Below, piece by piece: positions 52,830 to 61,150 of a stretch of 64,000 nt of DNA. The translations under genes were made by a program, and so were the position numbers. The stretch is taken from contig NZ_CP124576.1 of assembly GCF_000281715.2 (NCBI RefSeq), positions 2,735,501-2,799,500 on the forward strand, in the 5' to 3' direction. The notes beneath the pieces were generated by a model. That model had not been told where the DNA came from. It saw only the letters and a program-made list of their open reading frames with translations, and did not search any database. How positions within the stretch are numbered: position 1 is the first letter of the stretch; each line of letters opens with the position of its first letter. This stretch comes from Sphingobium sp. AP49. GTDB taxonomy: Bacteria > Pseudomonadota > Alphaproteobacteria > Sphingomonadales > Sphingomonadaceae.

Positions 52830-54232
52830 CAGTCGCCCGTCAGAATGCGGTCGACCAGTTGCTTCACGGTCGGCACGAACCCGTTCGAATAGAAGGGGTC
52901 CTGCTTGAAGCGATAGGCAGCATGGCCGGCGAACAGCAGATTCTTGTCCAGGTCGCCGCCATGGACCGATTCCTGCAACGACTTCTGGATGCAGAAGCTG
53001 CGCGGATCGGCCAGGCGACCGGTCGAATTGGTCTCGCTGTCCATCCAGCTGGAGAAGCTGCACTGCGACAGGCAGCCCATGCAATCGGTCTGGTCCTTGC
53101 GGATTTCGGCCTTCTCTTCCTCGGTCACGAAGACGAGCGTATTGTCCGGCGTCTTGAGCGCGGAGGTGAAGCCCTGGCCCACCCATTCGCGCGCGCGCAG
53201 CAGGTCACCGACCGTCACCCAGAAATTCTTGCCCTTCACGCCCGCGTCGAGCTGATGGGTATGGTCGCCTGCCTGCTCGGTGCTGAACGGGATCTGGCGA
53301 TCCGACCGTGCTTCGAGCGAACGCAGGAAGGGATTGCGGATCGCCGAGCTGTAGAAGCCGGTGGGGGAGAATTTGTGCAGCAGCACGTCGCCCGGCTCCA
53401 GCTGCATCAACCGGTCCTTCCAATCCTGCGGGATCGGGCTTTCCTGGGTCAGCAGCGGACGGGTGCCGAACTGGAACATGATCGCGCCCAGCTCGGGATT
53501 GTCGATCCAGTCGTTCCAGTCCTTGAGCGCCCATACGCCGCCGGCCATGACGATCGGCACGTCGTCGGAAATACCGCCCTCGCGCATGGTCGCGCGCAGG
53601 TCGCGCACGCGCGGATAGGGATCCTGCGGCGCGCGCGGATCCTCCGCGTTCGACAGGCCGTTGTGGCCGCCGGCCAGCCAGGGATCCTCATAGACCACCG
53701 CGCCCAGCCATTCCGACGCCTTGGAGTAAGCCCGCTTCCACAGCGCGCGGAAGGCACGGCCCGACGACACGATCGGCAGATAGCTGACATTGTAGGAGGC
53801 GGCGATTTCACTGAGCTTGTAGGGCATGCCCGCGCCACAGGTGACGCCGGCGACCATCCCCTTTGTCTTTTCCAGCACGCCGTGCAGCACGCGCTGCGCA
53901 CCGCCCATTTCCCACAGCACGTTGATGTTGATCGCGCCCTTGCCGCCGGCAATTTCATAGGCGCGCTTCACCTGCTCGACCGCGCCGTCAATGGCATAGG
54001 CGATCAGTTCCTCATGGCGGTCGCGACGGGTGCGGCCATGATAGATTTGCGGGATGATATTGCCCATGGAGTCATAGCTGTCGGCATTGACCGCCGATAC
54101 CGTGCCAATGCCCCCGGCAGCCGCCCAGGCGCCCGAGCTGGCATGGTTGGAAACAGCAACACCCTTGCCACCTTCGACCAGCGGCCAGACTTCACGGCCA
54201 CCATAGACGATGGGTTTCAAACCCTTGAACAA
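52829..54232 (-). CDS. nitronate monooxygenase-like FMN enzyme with Cys-rich C-terminus
   Basis: 467 aa. The TIM-barrel FMN core shows VSNHASSGAWAAAGGIGTVSA near the start, VAGVTCGAGMPY, and VMAGGVWALKDW with FQFGTRPLL, as in the NMO/2-nitropropane dioxygenase family that oxidises nitronates. Beyond the barrel, about residues 385-425 carry DCMGCLSQCSFSSW and a further Cys in SFCIQKS. This is unusual for simple NMO enzymes and could be a metal or Fe-S site. The exact substrate is unknown. DUF2093 follows with overlapping codons. Confidence 0.8.
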   Translation of the reverse strand: MFKGLKPIVYGGREVWPLVEGGKGVAVSNHASSGAWAAAGGIGTVSAVNADSYDSMGNIIPQIYHGRTRRDRHEELIAYAIDGAVEQVKRAYEIAGGKGAININVLWEMGGAQRVLHGVLEKTKGMVAGVTCGAGMPYKLSEIAASYNVSYLPIVSSGRAFRALWKRAYSKASEWLGAVVYEDPWLAGGHNGLSNAEDPRAPQDPYPRVRDLRATMREGGISDDVPIVMAGGVWALKDWNDWIDNPELGAIMFQFGTRPLLTQESPIPQDWKDRLMQLEPGDVLLHKFSPTGFYSSAIRNPFLRSLEARSDRQIPFSTEQAGDHTHQLDAGVKGKNFWVTVGDLLRAREWVGQGFTSALKTPDNTLVFVTEEEKAEIRKDQTDCMGCLSQCSFSSWMDSETNSTGRLADPRSFCIQKSLQESVHGGDLDKNLLFAGHAAYRFKQDPFYSNGFVPTVKQLVDRILTGD

Positions 54233-54324
54233 CGACTTCTCCCGCGAAAAATGACCGGCCTCCCCAGACCGGCGAAATGTCGTCCTATAACAGTTCTTGT
54301 CAGGGATGACGAATATCGCGCGCC

Positions 54325-55479
54325 CTAGCGCAAAATATATGGGCTGGCCAGAGCCCCGCCATATAATGCGGCATAGGCGTCGACCATGGTCTTTTCGTCG
54401 AAATCGCGCTGCGCCCGCGCCCGATTGGCGGCGCCTAGCGCGGCACGCAATTCCGCGTCCGCCGCCAATGTCCCCAGCGCATCCGCAAGCTCCCGCTCAT
54501 CAGCCACAACGAAGGGCCGATTGGCTGGGGCAACCATGTTGGCGACATCACCGACATCGGTGGACGCCACCGGCAACCCGGCCGCCATTCCCTCCACCAG
54601 CGAGATCGGAAATTGCTCGCTGTCCGACGACAGCGCAAAAATGTCGAACAGGCCGACGAAGCGCCAGGGATCGGCCATGAACCCCGCCAGGCAGATATCG
54701 TCCAGCCCCTGCGCCGCTGCCTCGGCCAGGATCGCCTCGCGCTCCGGCCCCTCGCCCACCACCACCAGTTGCAGCCGCTCGCGATGGGCCGCCACCGCGC
54801 GCACCAGTCGGGGGATATTCTTGACCGCGCGCAACCCCGCCAGCGTGCCGACGAGCAGCTTGCCCGGCGTGCACACCAGCCCCGGTATCGCATCGGGCGC
54901 CGGCGCTTCGGCATAGCGCGCCACATCGGTGCCGTTGCGGATCAGATGCACCTTGCCCGCCGGCTGCTTCCATGCCCGATGCGCGATCTGCTCCAGCCGC
55001 GCCGACGGCACCACCAGCGCCTGCGCCCGGCTCAGTGCCATGCGGCGATAGAGATTGCGCTGCGGCTTCAGCCCCGCCGCCTCATCGGCGTTGAAGCCAT
55101 CCTCATGATGGATCAGCGGCGGCAGGCCCATCGACCGGGCGAACAGCCGGTGCGCCATCACCCCGTCCATCGCCCCCCAATTATAGCCCAGCACCAGGTC
55201 ATAACCGGTCAGGAACTGCGCGATCGCGCGAAACCGCGCCAGCCCCGGCCTTCCGGCAAAAGCCGGCGAAGCAGGAAAATCGACGGGCACCTGCGGCTCG
55301 ATCGCGGTGCGAGCGCCCAGCGCCTCGGGCGCGGCACTGACGATACTATGTCGCGCCCTGTCACCCCAGATGTTCATCAGCCGGATGGAACGCGCTTCCT
55401 TGCCACCCAAAGTGAAACTGCCATGGATATGCAGGATGCGCGGCGGATTGCCCCGCTGCACGCCGCCGCCATCAGCCAC
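54325..55479 (-). CDS. GT4 family glycosyltransferase
   Basis: 384 aa. The GT-B fold shows an N-terminal ILHIHGSFTLGGKE loop. C-terminal donor-binding parts are VGTLAGLRAVKNI, VVVGEGPEREAI and the E-x7-E region SSDSEQFPISLVEGMAAGLPV. It probably builds a surface polysaccharide or glycolipid; donor and acceptor are unknown. I used GTG 55479, which overlaps the stop of the upstream alpha/beta hydrolase gene by 8 bp; GTG 55461 is an alternative. No other glycan genes are adjacent. Confidence 0.83.
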   Translation of the reverse strand: MADGGGVQRGNPPRILHIHGSFTLGGKEARSIRLMNIWGDRARHSIVSAAPEALGARTAIEPQVPVDFPASPAFAGRPGLARFRAIAQFLTGYDLVLGYNWGAMDGVMAHRLFARSMGLPPLIHHEDGFNADEAAGLKPQRNLYRRMALSRAQALVVPSARLEQIAHRAWKQPAGKVHLIRNGTDVARYAEAPAPDAIPGLVCTPGKLLVGTLAGLRAVKNIPRLVRAVAAHRERLQLVVVGEGPEREAILAEAAAQGLDDICLAGFMADPWRFVGLFDIFALSSDSEQFPISLVEGMAAGLPVASTDVGDVANMVAPANRPFVVADERELADALGTLAADAELRAALGAANRARAQRDFDEKTMVDAYAALYGGALASPYILR

Positions 55480-56341
55480 GCAGCACGCGCTCCAGCAGGC
55501 GGTCGATCCCGGCCACCGCTTCCGGCTCGTCCAGCGCTGGCGCATGCCCGACATCGGGCACCGTCACCAGTTCGGCGCTCGCCCCCACCTCGCGCGCCAT
55601 CCGCGCCGCCGTCGGTTCGCTCAGCAGGTCCGACCGGTCGCCGCGCAGCAACAGGGTCGGAATGCCTTGGAACGCGGCCATTACCGGCCACATGTCGACA
55701 CCGGCCTCGCCACCGGGCGCACGCAGCGGCTCGGCGATGCGCATGTCATAGTCGAGCACGATCCGCCCGCCGCTGTTCAGCCGATAAAGGCGCTTGGCCA
55801 TGGCCAGCCATTGCTCCAGCCCATAGGCCGGATAGACATCCCCGTTCGCCTCTTCCAGCGCGCGGGCTGCATGAACCCAGCTGGGGTGCGATTGCCCCAC
55901 GCCGACATAGCCGCGAATCCGGTCCAGCCCCGCCTCGTCCAGCGTCGGCCCGACGTCATTCAGCACCGCGCCCGCCAGCCATTCGCGATGGGTCGCGGCA
56001 ATCAGCATGGTAATGATCCCGCCCAGCGACGTGCCGACCGCGACGAAGCGGGTGATCGCCAGGTCCGCCAGCAACCGACCGATATCCTGCAAATAGGTGA
56101 GCGGCACATAGCTCATCGGATCCTTGGCATAGGCGCTTTCCGCGCGCCCCCGCATATCCGGGCAGATCAGCCGCCACTCGCCCGCCAGCCGCTGCGCCAG
56201 CGGCTCGAAATCGCGCGCATTGCGGGTCAGCCCCGGCAGGCACAGCAGGGGCGGCCGCCCGTCCTCGCCGCCCGCATAGTCGCGATAATGCAGCCGCAGT
56301 CCATCGGGGGACCACCAATATCCGTCACTATAGCCGGTCAA
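55472..56341 (-). CDS. alpha/beta hydrolase
   Basis: 289 aa. A typical alpha/beta hydrolase core: PLLCLPGLTRNARDF (oxyanion region), the nucleophile elbow VGTSLGGII, an acid in LLRGDRSDLLS and the His in VPDVGHAPALDEP. The substrate is unknown. The start is best placed at TTG 56341, because GGAAGGA lies 6 nt upstream and the conserved TGYSDGYWWSPDG follows. An ATG at 56380 would overlap the divergent selO start. The gene overlaps the glycosyltransferase gene downstream. Confidence 0.82.
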   Translation of the reverse strand: MTGYSDGYWWSPDGLRLHYRDYAGGEDGRPPLLCLPGLTRNARDFEPLAQRLAGEWRLICPDMRGRAESAYAKDPMSYVPLTYLQDIGRLLADLAITRFVAVGTSLGGIITMLIAATHREWLAGAVLNDVGPTLDEAGLDRIRGYVGVGQSHPSWVHAARALEEANGDVYPAYGLEQWLAMAKRLYRLNSGGRIVLDYDMRIAEPLRAPGGEAGVDMWPVMAAFQGIPTLLLRGDRSDLLSEPTAARMAREVGASAELVTVPDVGHAPALDEPEAVAGIDRLLERVLRG

Positions 56342-56378
56342 GCTTGATCCTTCCGCCCATGCTCCCCCATATCGCCGC

Positions 56379-57776
56379 ATGGACAACAAGCCGCAAGCCG
56401 CCAATTACAGCCCCGCAACGGAAATCACCGCGCTGATGCCCGACATCGCCGATCCGGTGAGTGCCGCGGACTTTCCGCAGACCCTGTTGCGTTTCCGCAA
56501 TGACCGCGCCGCCGCCACCGTCGGCCTCGATCATCTGAGCGACGACGAGTGGATCGCCCATTTCGGCCGCTTCACGCCCCTGCCCGGCACTCTCCCCCAG
56601 CCGCTCGCCCTGCGATACCATGGTCATCAGTTCCGCAACTATAATCCCGACATCGGCGACGGCCGCGGCTTTCTCTTCGCCCAGCTCCGCGACGCGGACG
56701 GCCGCCTGCTCGACCTGGGCACCAAGGGATCGGGCCAGACCCCCTATAGCCGCTTCGGCGACGGCCGCCTGACGCTCAAGGGCGGCGTGCGCGAGATATT
56801 GGCGACGGAGATGCTGGAGGCGCTGGGCGTCAACACGTCGAAGACCTTCTCGATCATCGAGACCGGCGAGGCACTGGAGCGCAATGACGAACCCTCGCCC
56901 ACGCGCGGCGCGGCGATGGTCCGCCTCAGCCATTCCCATGTCCGCATCGGCAGCTTCCAGCGCGCCGCCTATATCGAGGATAATGGCCTGCTCGAACGGC
57001 TGACCGACTATGCCCTGACCCGCCTCTATGGGGCGCAACCCGGCGACAATCCACCCGCCCAGCTGCTCGGCCGCGTGGTCGATCGTACCGCAGATCTGGC
57101 CGCCAGCTACATGGTCGCCGGCTTCGTCCATGGCGTGCTCAACAGCGACAATATCAATGTGACCGGCGAAAGCTTCGACTATGGCCCCTGGCGCTTCACG
57201 CCGCTGTGGGACGCGAATTTCACCGCCGCCTATTTCGACCATGCTGGCCTCTATGCCTTCGCCCGCCAGGCCGAGGCGATCCATTGGGACGTCGCCCAGC
57301 TCGCCGTATCGCTGCGCCCACTCACCGAGGCGCCGCCGCTGATCGAACAGCTCGAACGCTTCCCCGCCCTCTATGCCCAGGCGATGCAGCGCCGCTTCTG
57401 CTGGCGCCTCGGCGTCCAGCCAGGCGCGGACAGCGCCGCCATGACCGAAACCGCCGTGCGCGCGATGATGACCAGCGCGACGCCGATCGACATCTTCTTT
57501 CACGACTGGCGCGGCGGCACGCCCCGCAATCCGGCGCGCTACAACGAGCCGATCTGGGCCGAACTGCGCGACAGGCTGGCCGATCACCCGCCCGTCCCCG
57601 GCGCTCGCGACCACGCCTATTGGTCGGACGAGGCCCCCTGCTCCATGCACATTGACGAAGTGGAGGCGATCTGGAGCGCGATCGACCAGTCCGACGACTG
57701 GTCCCCGCTCCACGCCAAGGTCGCCGCCATCCGCCGCATGGGCGAGGCCCATGGGGACGCGCCGGCACTGCCCTGA
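56379..57776 (+). CDS. selO: protein adenylyltransferase SelO
   Basis: A pseudokinase-fold enzyme that transfers AMP to Ser, Thr or Tyr of target proteins and is linked to redox stress. It has 465 aa. The family blocks RYHGHQF, IGDGRGFLFAQL, LDLGTKGSGQTPYSRFGDGRLTLKGG (start of the ATP site) and FVHGVLNSDNINVTGES (metal-binding Asn and Asp) are all present. The protein ends near residue 465 without the C-terminal redox Cys or Sec extension of E. coli and mitochondrial SelO. It is divergent from the alpha/beta hydrolase gene, with 37 bp between the starts. Confidence 0.93.
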   Translation: MDNKPQAANYSPATEITALMPDIADPVSAADFPQTLLRFRNDRAAATVGLDHLSDDEWIAHFGRFTPLPGTLPQPLALRYHGHQFRNYNPDIGDGRGFLFAQLRDADGRLLDLGTKGSGQTPYSRFGDGRLTLKGGVREILATEMLEALGVNTSKTFSIIETGEALERNDEPSPTRGAAMVRLSHSHVRIGSFQRAAYIEDNGLLERLTDYALTRLYGAQPGDNPPAQLLGRVVDRTADLAASYMVAGFVHGVLNSDNINVTGESFDYGPWRFTPLWDANFTAAYFDHAGLYAFARQAEAIHWDVAQLAVSLRPLTEAPPLIEQLERFPALYAQAMQRRFCWRLGVQPGADSAAMTETAVRAMMTSATPIDIFFHDWRGGTPRNPARYNEPIWAELRDRLADHPPVPGARDHAYWSDEAPCSMHIDEVEAIWSAIDQSDDWSPLHAKVAAIRRMGEAHGDAPALP

Positions 57777-57863
57777 GAAAGGCCCAAACCCGGCAAAGCA
57801 ATTGTCGCGCCCCTGATCGAGTGGTCGAATTGGGTGGATCAGCGACTGTGCTTCAAACCCATC

Positions 57864-57883
57864 ATGCCAGCGAAGGCTGGCAT
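57864..57883. repeat. REP-like hairpin after selO
   Basis: ATGCCAGC-GAAG-GCTGGCAT, an eight-pair stem with GAAG loop, flanked by TC and CCCA. The frame TCAT-stem-GAAG-stem-ATCC is the same as in the arms of the sdhE/mfd inverted repeat, with different but still paired stem bases. It lies 88 bp past the selO stop and has no T tract. Confidence 0.55.
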
Positions 57884-57995
57884 CCCACTTCTTCTAAATG
57901 ACGGATTTGGGTGGTGAGCGGACTGTCGGTTTTAGCGAACGATGTGTGTTAAGCGGACGTTGCAGAGGCTGCCACCAAAACGCTATATACCCACA

Positions 57996-58205
57996 ATGTC
58001 GTGGATTTTCTTAGCCGTGGTCATTGCCCAGTTGGCCTGTATTATCGATATGCTGATGCACGGACGGACGTTGAGATTGCCGGTTGCTGGGGGATCGGCA
58101 ACTCAGATCAATAAAAACGAAAGTCCGGTAGCATTCCACTTCATACTTGTGGGCTGGCTCGCTCTGTTTGCATTTATAGACTTCCTCATTTGGGGACGTT
58201 CATAG
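57996..58205 (+). CDS. small membrane protein, unknown
   Basis: 69 aa with two hydrophobic helices (SWIFLAVVIAQLACIIDML and FHFILVGWLALFAFIDFLIW) joined by a polar loop. I chose ATG 57996 at the start of the first helix; an ATG at 57942 would add a basic 18-residue lead. The ribosome-binding site is poor. Base composition is lower in GC than in the flanking core genes, as for the next two genes. No family is recognised. Confidence 0.5.
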   Translation: MSWIFLAVVIAQLACIIDMLMHGRTLRLPVAGGSATQINKNESPVAFHFILVGWLALFAFIDFLIWGRS

Positions 58206-58231
58206 GGCATGCAAATGGCCGATAATGGTCG

Positions 58232-58501
58232 TCAGCGCCGGTCGAACGCTACCGTCTTGGTTGCCTCAAAGGAAGGTTTGACGACGGCTTCATACCAATC
58301 GGCTCGAAAGCCCGGAAGTGCCGATAGATGGGCTGTTAGGTCATTCCAACCCTTTGCTTCCTCATGAAAGGTCCATACGCGACCGGCAATTACGACGTCG
58401 CAGCAGATGAGGTCGGTGGTAATTTCATCCAGTTTGTAAAAGATGACCGCATCAATATCGGTCAGCGGAAGCTGAGCAAGGATCGCCGGTGTGATGGTCA
58501 T
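58232..58501 (-). CDS. hypothetical protein, 89 aa
   Basis: A cytoplasmic acidic protein (ILAQLPLTDIDAVIFYKLDEITTDLICCDVVI, then TFHEEAKGWNDLTAHLS). It has no signal peptide or membrane helix. Size and composition recall immunity or antitoxin-like proteins, but no family is recognised. It is on the same strand as, and 78 bp behind, the next hypothetical gene. GC content is below that of the core genes. Confidence 0.5.
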   Translation of the reverse strand: MTITPAILAQLPLTDIDAVIFYKLDEITTDLICCDVVIAGRVWTFHEEAKGWNDLTAHLSALPGFRADWYEAVVKPSFEATKTVAFDRR

Positions 58502-58579
58502 TGCGACATGCTGCCTTGCTCACCGAATGTCAGCAAGCGGGAAGCACAAATGAGCCGTGGAACGGCAAAGAATGGTCGA

Positions 58580-58888
58580 TCACGGCACGGCTGGGCTAAA
58601 TACAGCTTGATGCCAATATGTGTCCGGTGCGCAAAACCATTCAGCGTTTGCGGCGGTTTGGAAGGACGCCAGCTGCCGCATGTCGATCCCATATCGCTGA
58701 TGCAATGCGAGTAGTTCCCAGAGGTCATCATCGGTTGGAGTGCGGGCAAGCCGGATGAGAAGAGCGGTGCCTCGGCCCTCGTAATCAGATACGACCTCCA
58801 TCCGATCAAGCCACCCGAAGAAGGTCGCTTCGTCGTTCTCGTGATAATAGATGACACTATCTGCAATGATCGTGGCTCTTTCGCTCAT
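58580..58888 (-). CDS. hypothetical protein, 102 aa
   Basis: An acidic soluble protein (SVIYYHENDEATFFGWLDRMEVV, RTPTDDDLWELLALHQRYG). ATG 58888 or GTG 58903 could be the start. It is paired with the 89-aa gene downstream and has similarly low GC. It may be an orphan immunity-type protein; no toxin gene is visible nearby, so this remains a guess. Confidence 0.5.
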   Translation of the reverse strand: MSERATIIADSVIYYHENDEATFFGWLDRMEVVSDYEGRGTALLIRLARTPTDDDLWELLALHQRYGIDMRQLASFQTAANAEWFCAPDTYWHQAVFSPAVP

Positions 58889-59234
58889 CGTGTCATGTTC
58901 CACGATCTTCCATCTCGATCAATGACAGCTTTGAGGAATTCGCAGCCCTTGCCGTAATGGCAATAAATGGTCGTTTCCAGACCGCATAACTCAGCTTTCC
59001 TACTCGGGCGGTCTCTGATCTACCCTTGGGCATGGATCAATCGCACGATCTTCACGCCCTCTCGCGGTCGCTCCACAAAGGCTTACTGGCGCATGGGCGT
59101 CGCGTCACTGTCGCCCCGCTGTCGCGCCAGCGGCGCGGGACCATGACCCGATTTCCGGGCGGGTGTCGCGTCACAGGCGCGTCGTCGGTGCGGCACAGGC
59201 GCGTGGCCGGCGCATTTCGCTGGAATCAGCCTCA

Positions 59235-59263
59235 CGACACTGTGAACTTCGACTGTCGCGTCG
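59235..59263 (+). repeat. CGACACTGTGAAC...ACTGTCGCGTCG repeat, copy 2
   Basis: 29 bp matching 24808-24837 in the same orientation, with one gap and one substitution. It is again preceded by TGTCGC-type words (TCACTGTCGC near 59105) and lies in a gene-free stretch. Confidence 0.6.
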
Positions 59264-59350
59264 ATTTCAGGTCGAGACCCGCCACCAATTTTCAGGAAGA
59301 AGCCGGACCTATCCGGCCGCTTGTCGCAGCCCGCAGCAGCGCGACACGGA

Positions 59351-59385
59351 AAAAGCGTCCCGCCTTTGCCCCTGAAGGCGGGACG
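59351..59385 (-). terminator. Rho-independent terminator (minus strand)
   Basis: An eleven-pair stem (CGTCCCGCCTT/AAGGCGGGACG, 8-nt loop) is followed on the minus strand by CTTTTT. It is 178 bp beyond the stop of the duplicated small-protein genes, so it may be their final terminator. Confidence 0.6.
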
Positions 59386-59526
59386 GGACGCTCCATCGGT
59401 CGCAGGCCGCCCCGTGATAACCATGCGCGGGCCGCATCCATCGATCCAACGGCATGGACAAAGGGTCGTTCCCGGGTTGATCGCAGCCCTGCCGCGATCC
59501 GTCGCAAAATCTGCCCCATCTGGGCA

Positions 59527-59554
59527 GCCTCCCGGCCGGATGTCGCCGGGAGGC
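59527..59554 (-). terminator. hairpin directly after the duplicated small-protein gene
   Basis: A ten-pair perfect stem (GCCTCCCGGC/GCCGGGAGGC, loop CGGATGTC) begins 9 bp past the stop codon at 59563. There is no T tract on the minus strand side, so it may stabilise the mRNA end and pair functionally with the T-tailed terminator at 59351. Confidence 0.45.
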
Positions 59555-59562
59555 GTAGCGCC

Positions 59563-59811
59563 TCAACGCTGGGCAAGCTGGACGGCCGGCTTGCGGCTGA
59601 TGGTCAGGCCGGCATCGGCCCAATCCTGCTTGCTGCGACAATCGACGCTGGGAACCTGCGAGTTGGGCTGCACTTCGCGGAAGCAATAGCGATCGGTCTT
59701 CTCTTCATAGCTGACCTTGGCATTGCCGAACTTGCCTTCCGGCTGGGCGAAGGCGGGCGCAGCGGCAACGGTCATGGCGGCAGCGGCGGCGATGATGGCG
59801 ATGGTCTTCAT
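59563..59811 (-). CDS. small exported protein, tandem copy A
   Basis: 82 aa with a signal peptide (MKTIAIIAAAAAMTVAAAPAFA) and a mature part of about 60 residues with two Cys (DRYCFRE and VDCRSK) that could form a disulfide. The protein is identical to copy B upstream. GGAAGGAA lies upstream of the ATG. The function is unknown; it is likely periplasmic or secreted. It is the downstream member of a 294-bp tandem duplication. Confidence 0.8.
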   Translation of the reverse strand: MKTIAIIAAAAAMTVAAAPAFAQPEGKFGNAKVSYEEKTDRYCFREVQPNSQVPSVDCRSKQDWADAGLTISRKPAVQLAQR

Positions 59812-59856
59812 GAGCAAATTCCTTCCCTGATCTTCTGTCGAACGAACGCGCCGCTC

Positions 59857-60105
59857 TCAGCGCTGAGCCAACTGGACGGCCGGCTTGCGGCTGATGGTCA
59901 GGCCGGCGTCGGCCCAATCCTGCTTGCTGCGACAATCGACGCTGGGAACCTGCGAGTTGGGCTGCACTTCGCGGAAGCAATAGCGGTCGGTCTTCTCTTC
60001 ATAGCTGACCTTGGCATTGCCGAACTTGCCTTCCGGCTGAGCGAAGGCGGGTGCGGCGGCAACGGTCATGGCGGCAGCGGCGGCGATGATGGCGATGGTC
60101 TTCAT
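59857..60105 (-). CDS. small exported protein, tandem copy B
   Basis: Encodes the same 82 residues as copy A. The two genes differ by about nine base changes, all synonymous by my reading, and share the ~20-bp leader with GGAAGGAA. Selection has therefore kept the protein unchanged since duplication, or gene conversion is active. The stop of this copy is 45 bp before the start of copy A, so one transcript may carry both. Confidence 0.8.
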   Translation of the reverse strand: MKTIAIIAAAAAMTVAAAPAFAQPEGKFGNAKVSYEEKTDRYCFREVQPNSQVPSVDCRSKQDWADAGLTISRKPAVQLAQR

Positions 60106-60387
60106 GAGCAAATTCCTTCCCTGAAATCTCGATCCATGACCCCCGATCGGGTCATGCCAGGAGCATTGCAGGGGTCGTGCCAATTTGCCGAAAGCCCGAT
60201 AAATCGGGGTTCATTTCACGCCGGGCGGTCATATTGAATGAAATAAACGCGGATAGTGGGTCTTAAATTACAATATTTGGCATTTTTCACATACAACAAT
60301 TCACCCCGGCTTCGCCGCACGCCAGAAAAGCCATATTGTCAATCAAAACAGTAGTGATATTATCATGCTGCAGATTTGGAGGCGCAG

Positions 60388-61041
60388 ATGACCATTCACC
60401 CCCTGTCGGATGACCGGACCCCCACGATCCTGACCGTCCCCGGCCTGATGAACAGCGGCCCGGGCCACTGGCAAAGCCTTTGGGAAAAGGCGCTTCCAGA
60501 CTGCCATCGGGTCGAACTGGGCAGTTGGGACGCACCCCGGCGCAACGCCTGGATTACCAATCTTGGCCATGCCATTGCCCGGATCGACGGTCCGGTGATC
60601 CTCGCCGCGCACAGCCTGGGCTGCCATGCGGTGACCTGGTGGGCAGCGTTCGAAACCGGACAGTTGCGGGACAAGGTGGTCGGCGCTCTGCTGGTCGCAC
60701 CGCCCGAAGTGGACAGCGGCGCGGTCGATCGCCGGCTGGTCGGCTTTGGCCCGACGCCCAAAGACCTGCTTCCCTTCCCCTCGATCGTCGTCGCCAGCCG
60801 GGACGACCCCTATATCGCCTTTGCCAACGCGCGCCGCCTTGCCCAATTCTGGGGCAGCCAGTTCGCCGATGCCGGCGAATGCGGCCATATCAACGCGGAA
60901 TCGGACCTTGATGAATGGCGTTTCGGCCAGTTCCTGCTGGCGCGGCTGCGCAATCCCGACACTGCCCATATTGCACATGCCTCTGTCCTGGGCGAAGAAG
61001 CCCGGCGCAGTGCCGAAATGACCCTGCGCTACGGCGTCTAA
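60388..61041 (+). CDS. RBBP9/YdeN-type serine hydrolase
   Basis: 217 aa. A compact alpha/beta hydrolase of the RBBP9/YdeN family: ILTVPGLMNSGPGHWQSLWE at the start, the nucleophile in LAAHSLGCHAV, the acid in VASRDDPY and the His in CGHINAES. The substrate is unknown. ATG 60388 has GGAGG 6 nt upstream, which settles the start. It is a single gene. The 280 bp before it are AT-rich and hold no recognised feature besides a small ATGACCC/GGGTCAT hairpin at 60136. Confidence 0.88.
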   Translation: MTIHPLSDDRTPTILTVPGLMNSGPGHWQSLWEKALPDCHRVELGSWDAPRRNAWITNLGHAIARIDGPVILAAHSLGCHAVTWWAAFETGQLRDKVVGALLVAPPEVDSGAVDRRLVGFGPTPKDLLPFPSIVVASRDDPYIAFANARRLAQFWGSQFADAGECGHINAESDLDEWRFGQFLLARLRNPDTAHIAHASVLGEEARRSAEMTLRYGV

Positions 61042-61150
61042 CCCGGCCCCTCGTCCGGGCTTTATGCCGGCCCGGGCAGGGATTACCCCGATGGCCTCCC
61101 TTGTTGCCACTCCCTAGCCTGCCACCATCAAAACGCAGACAGGGGTTTGC

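Larger units (their letters stand above)
58889..59562. other. 674-bp intergenic region with TGTCGC words and hairpins
   Basis: No credible gene. From about 59086 to 59263 the plus strand repeats GTCGC/TGTCGC words and ends in the core shared with 24.8 kb. Two strong hairpins follow at 59356 and 59527; both lie downstream of the duplicated small-protein genes on the minus strand. Confidence 0.5.
59563..60124. repeat. 294-bp tandem duplication of the small exported protein gene
   Basis: The two units are offset by exactly 294 bp. Each comprises the 249-bp gene and a short upstream leader. The spacer beyond the leader has diverged, which bounds the duplicated segment. Confidence 0.85.

Noticed and set aside
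59292..59576. A 94-codon minus-strand frame beyond the duplicated small-protein gene
   Set aside because: It spans two strong hairpins, lacks a ribosome-binding site and overlaps the end of copy A in another frame.
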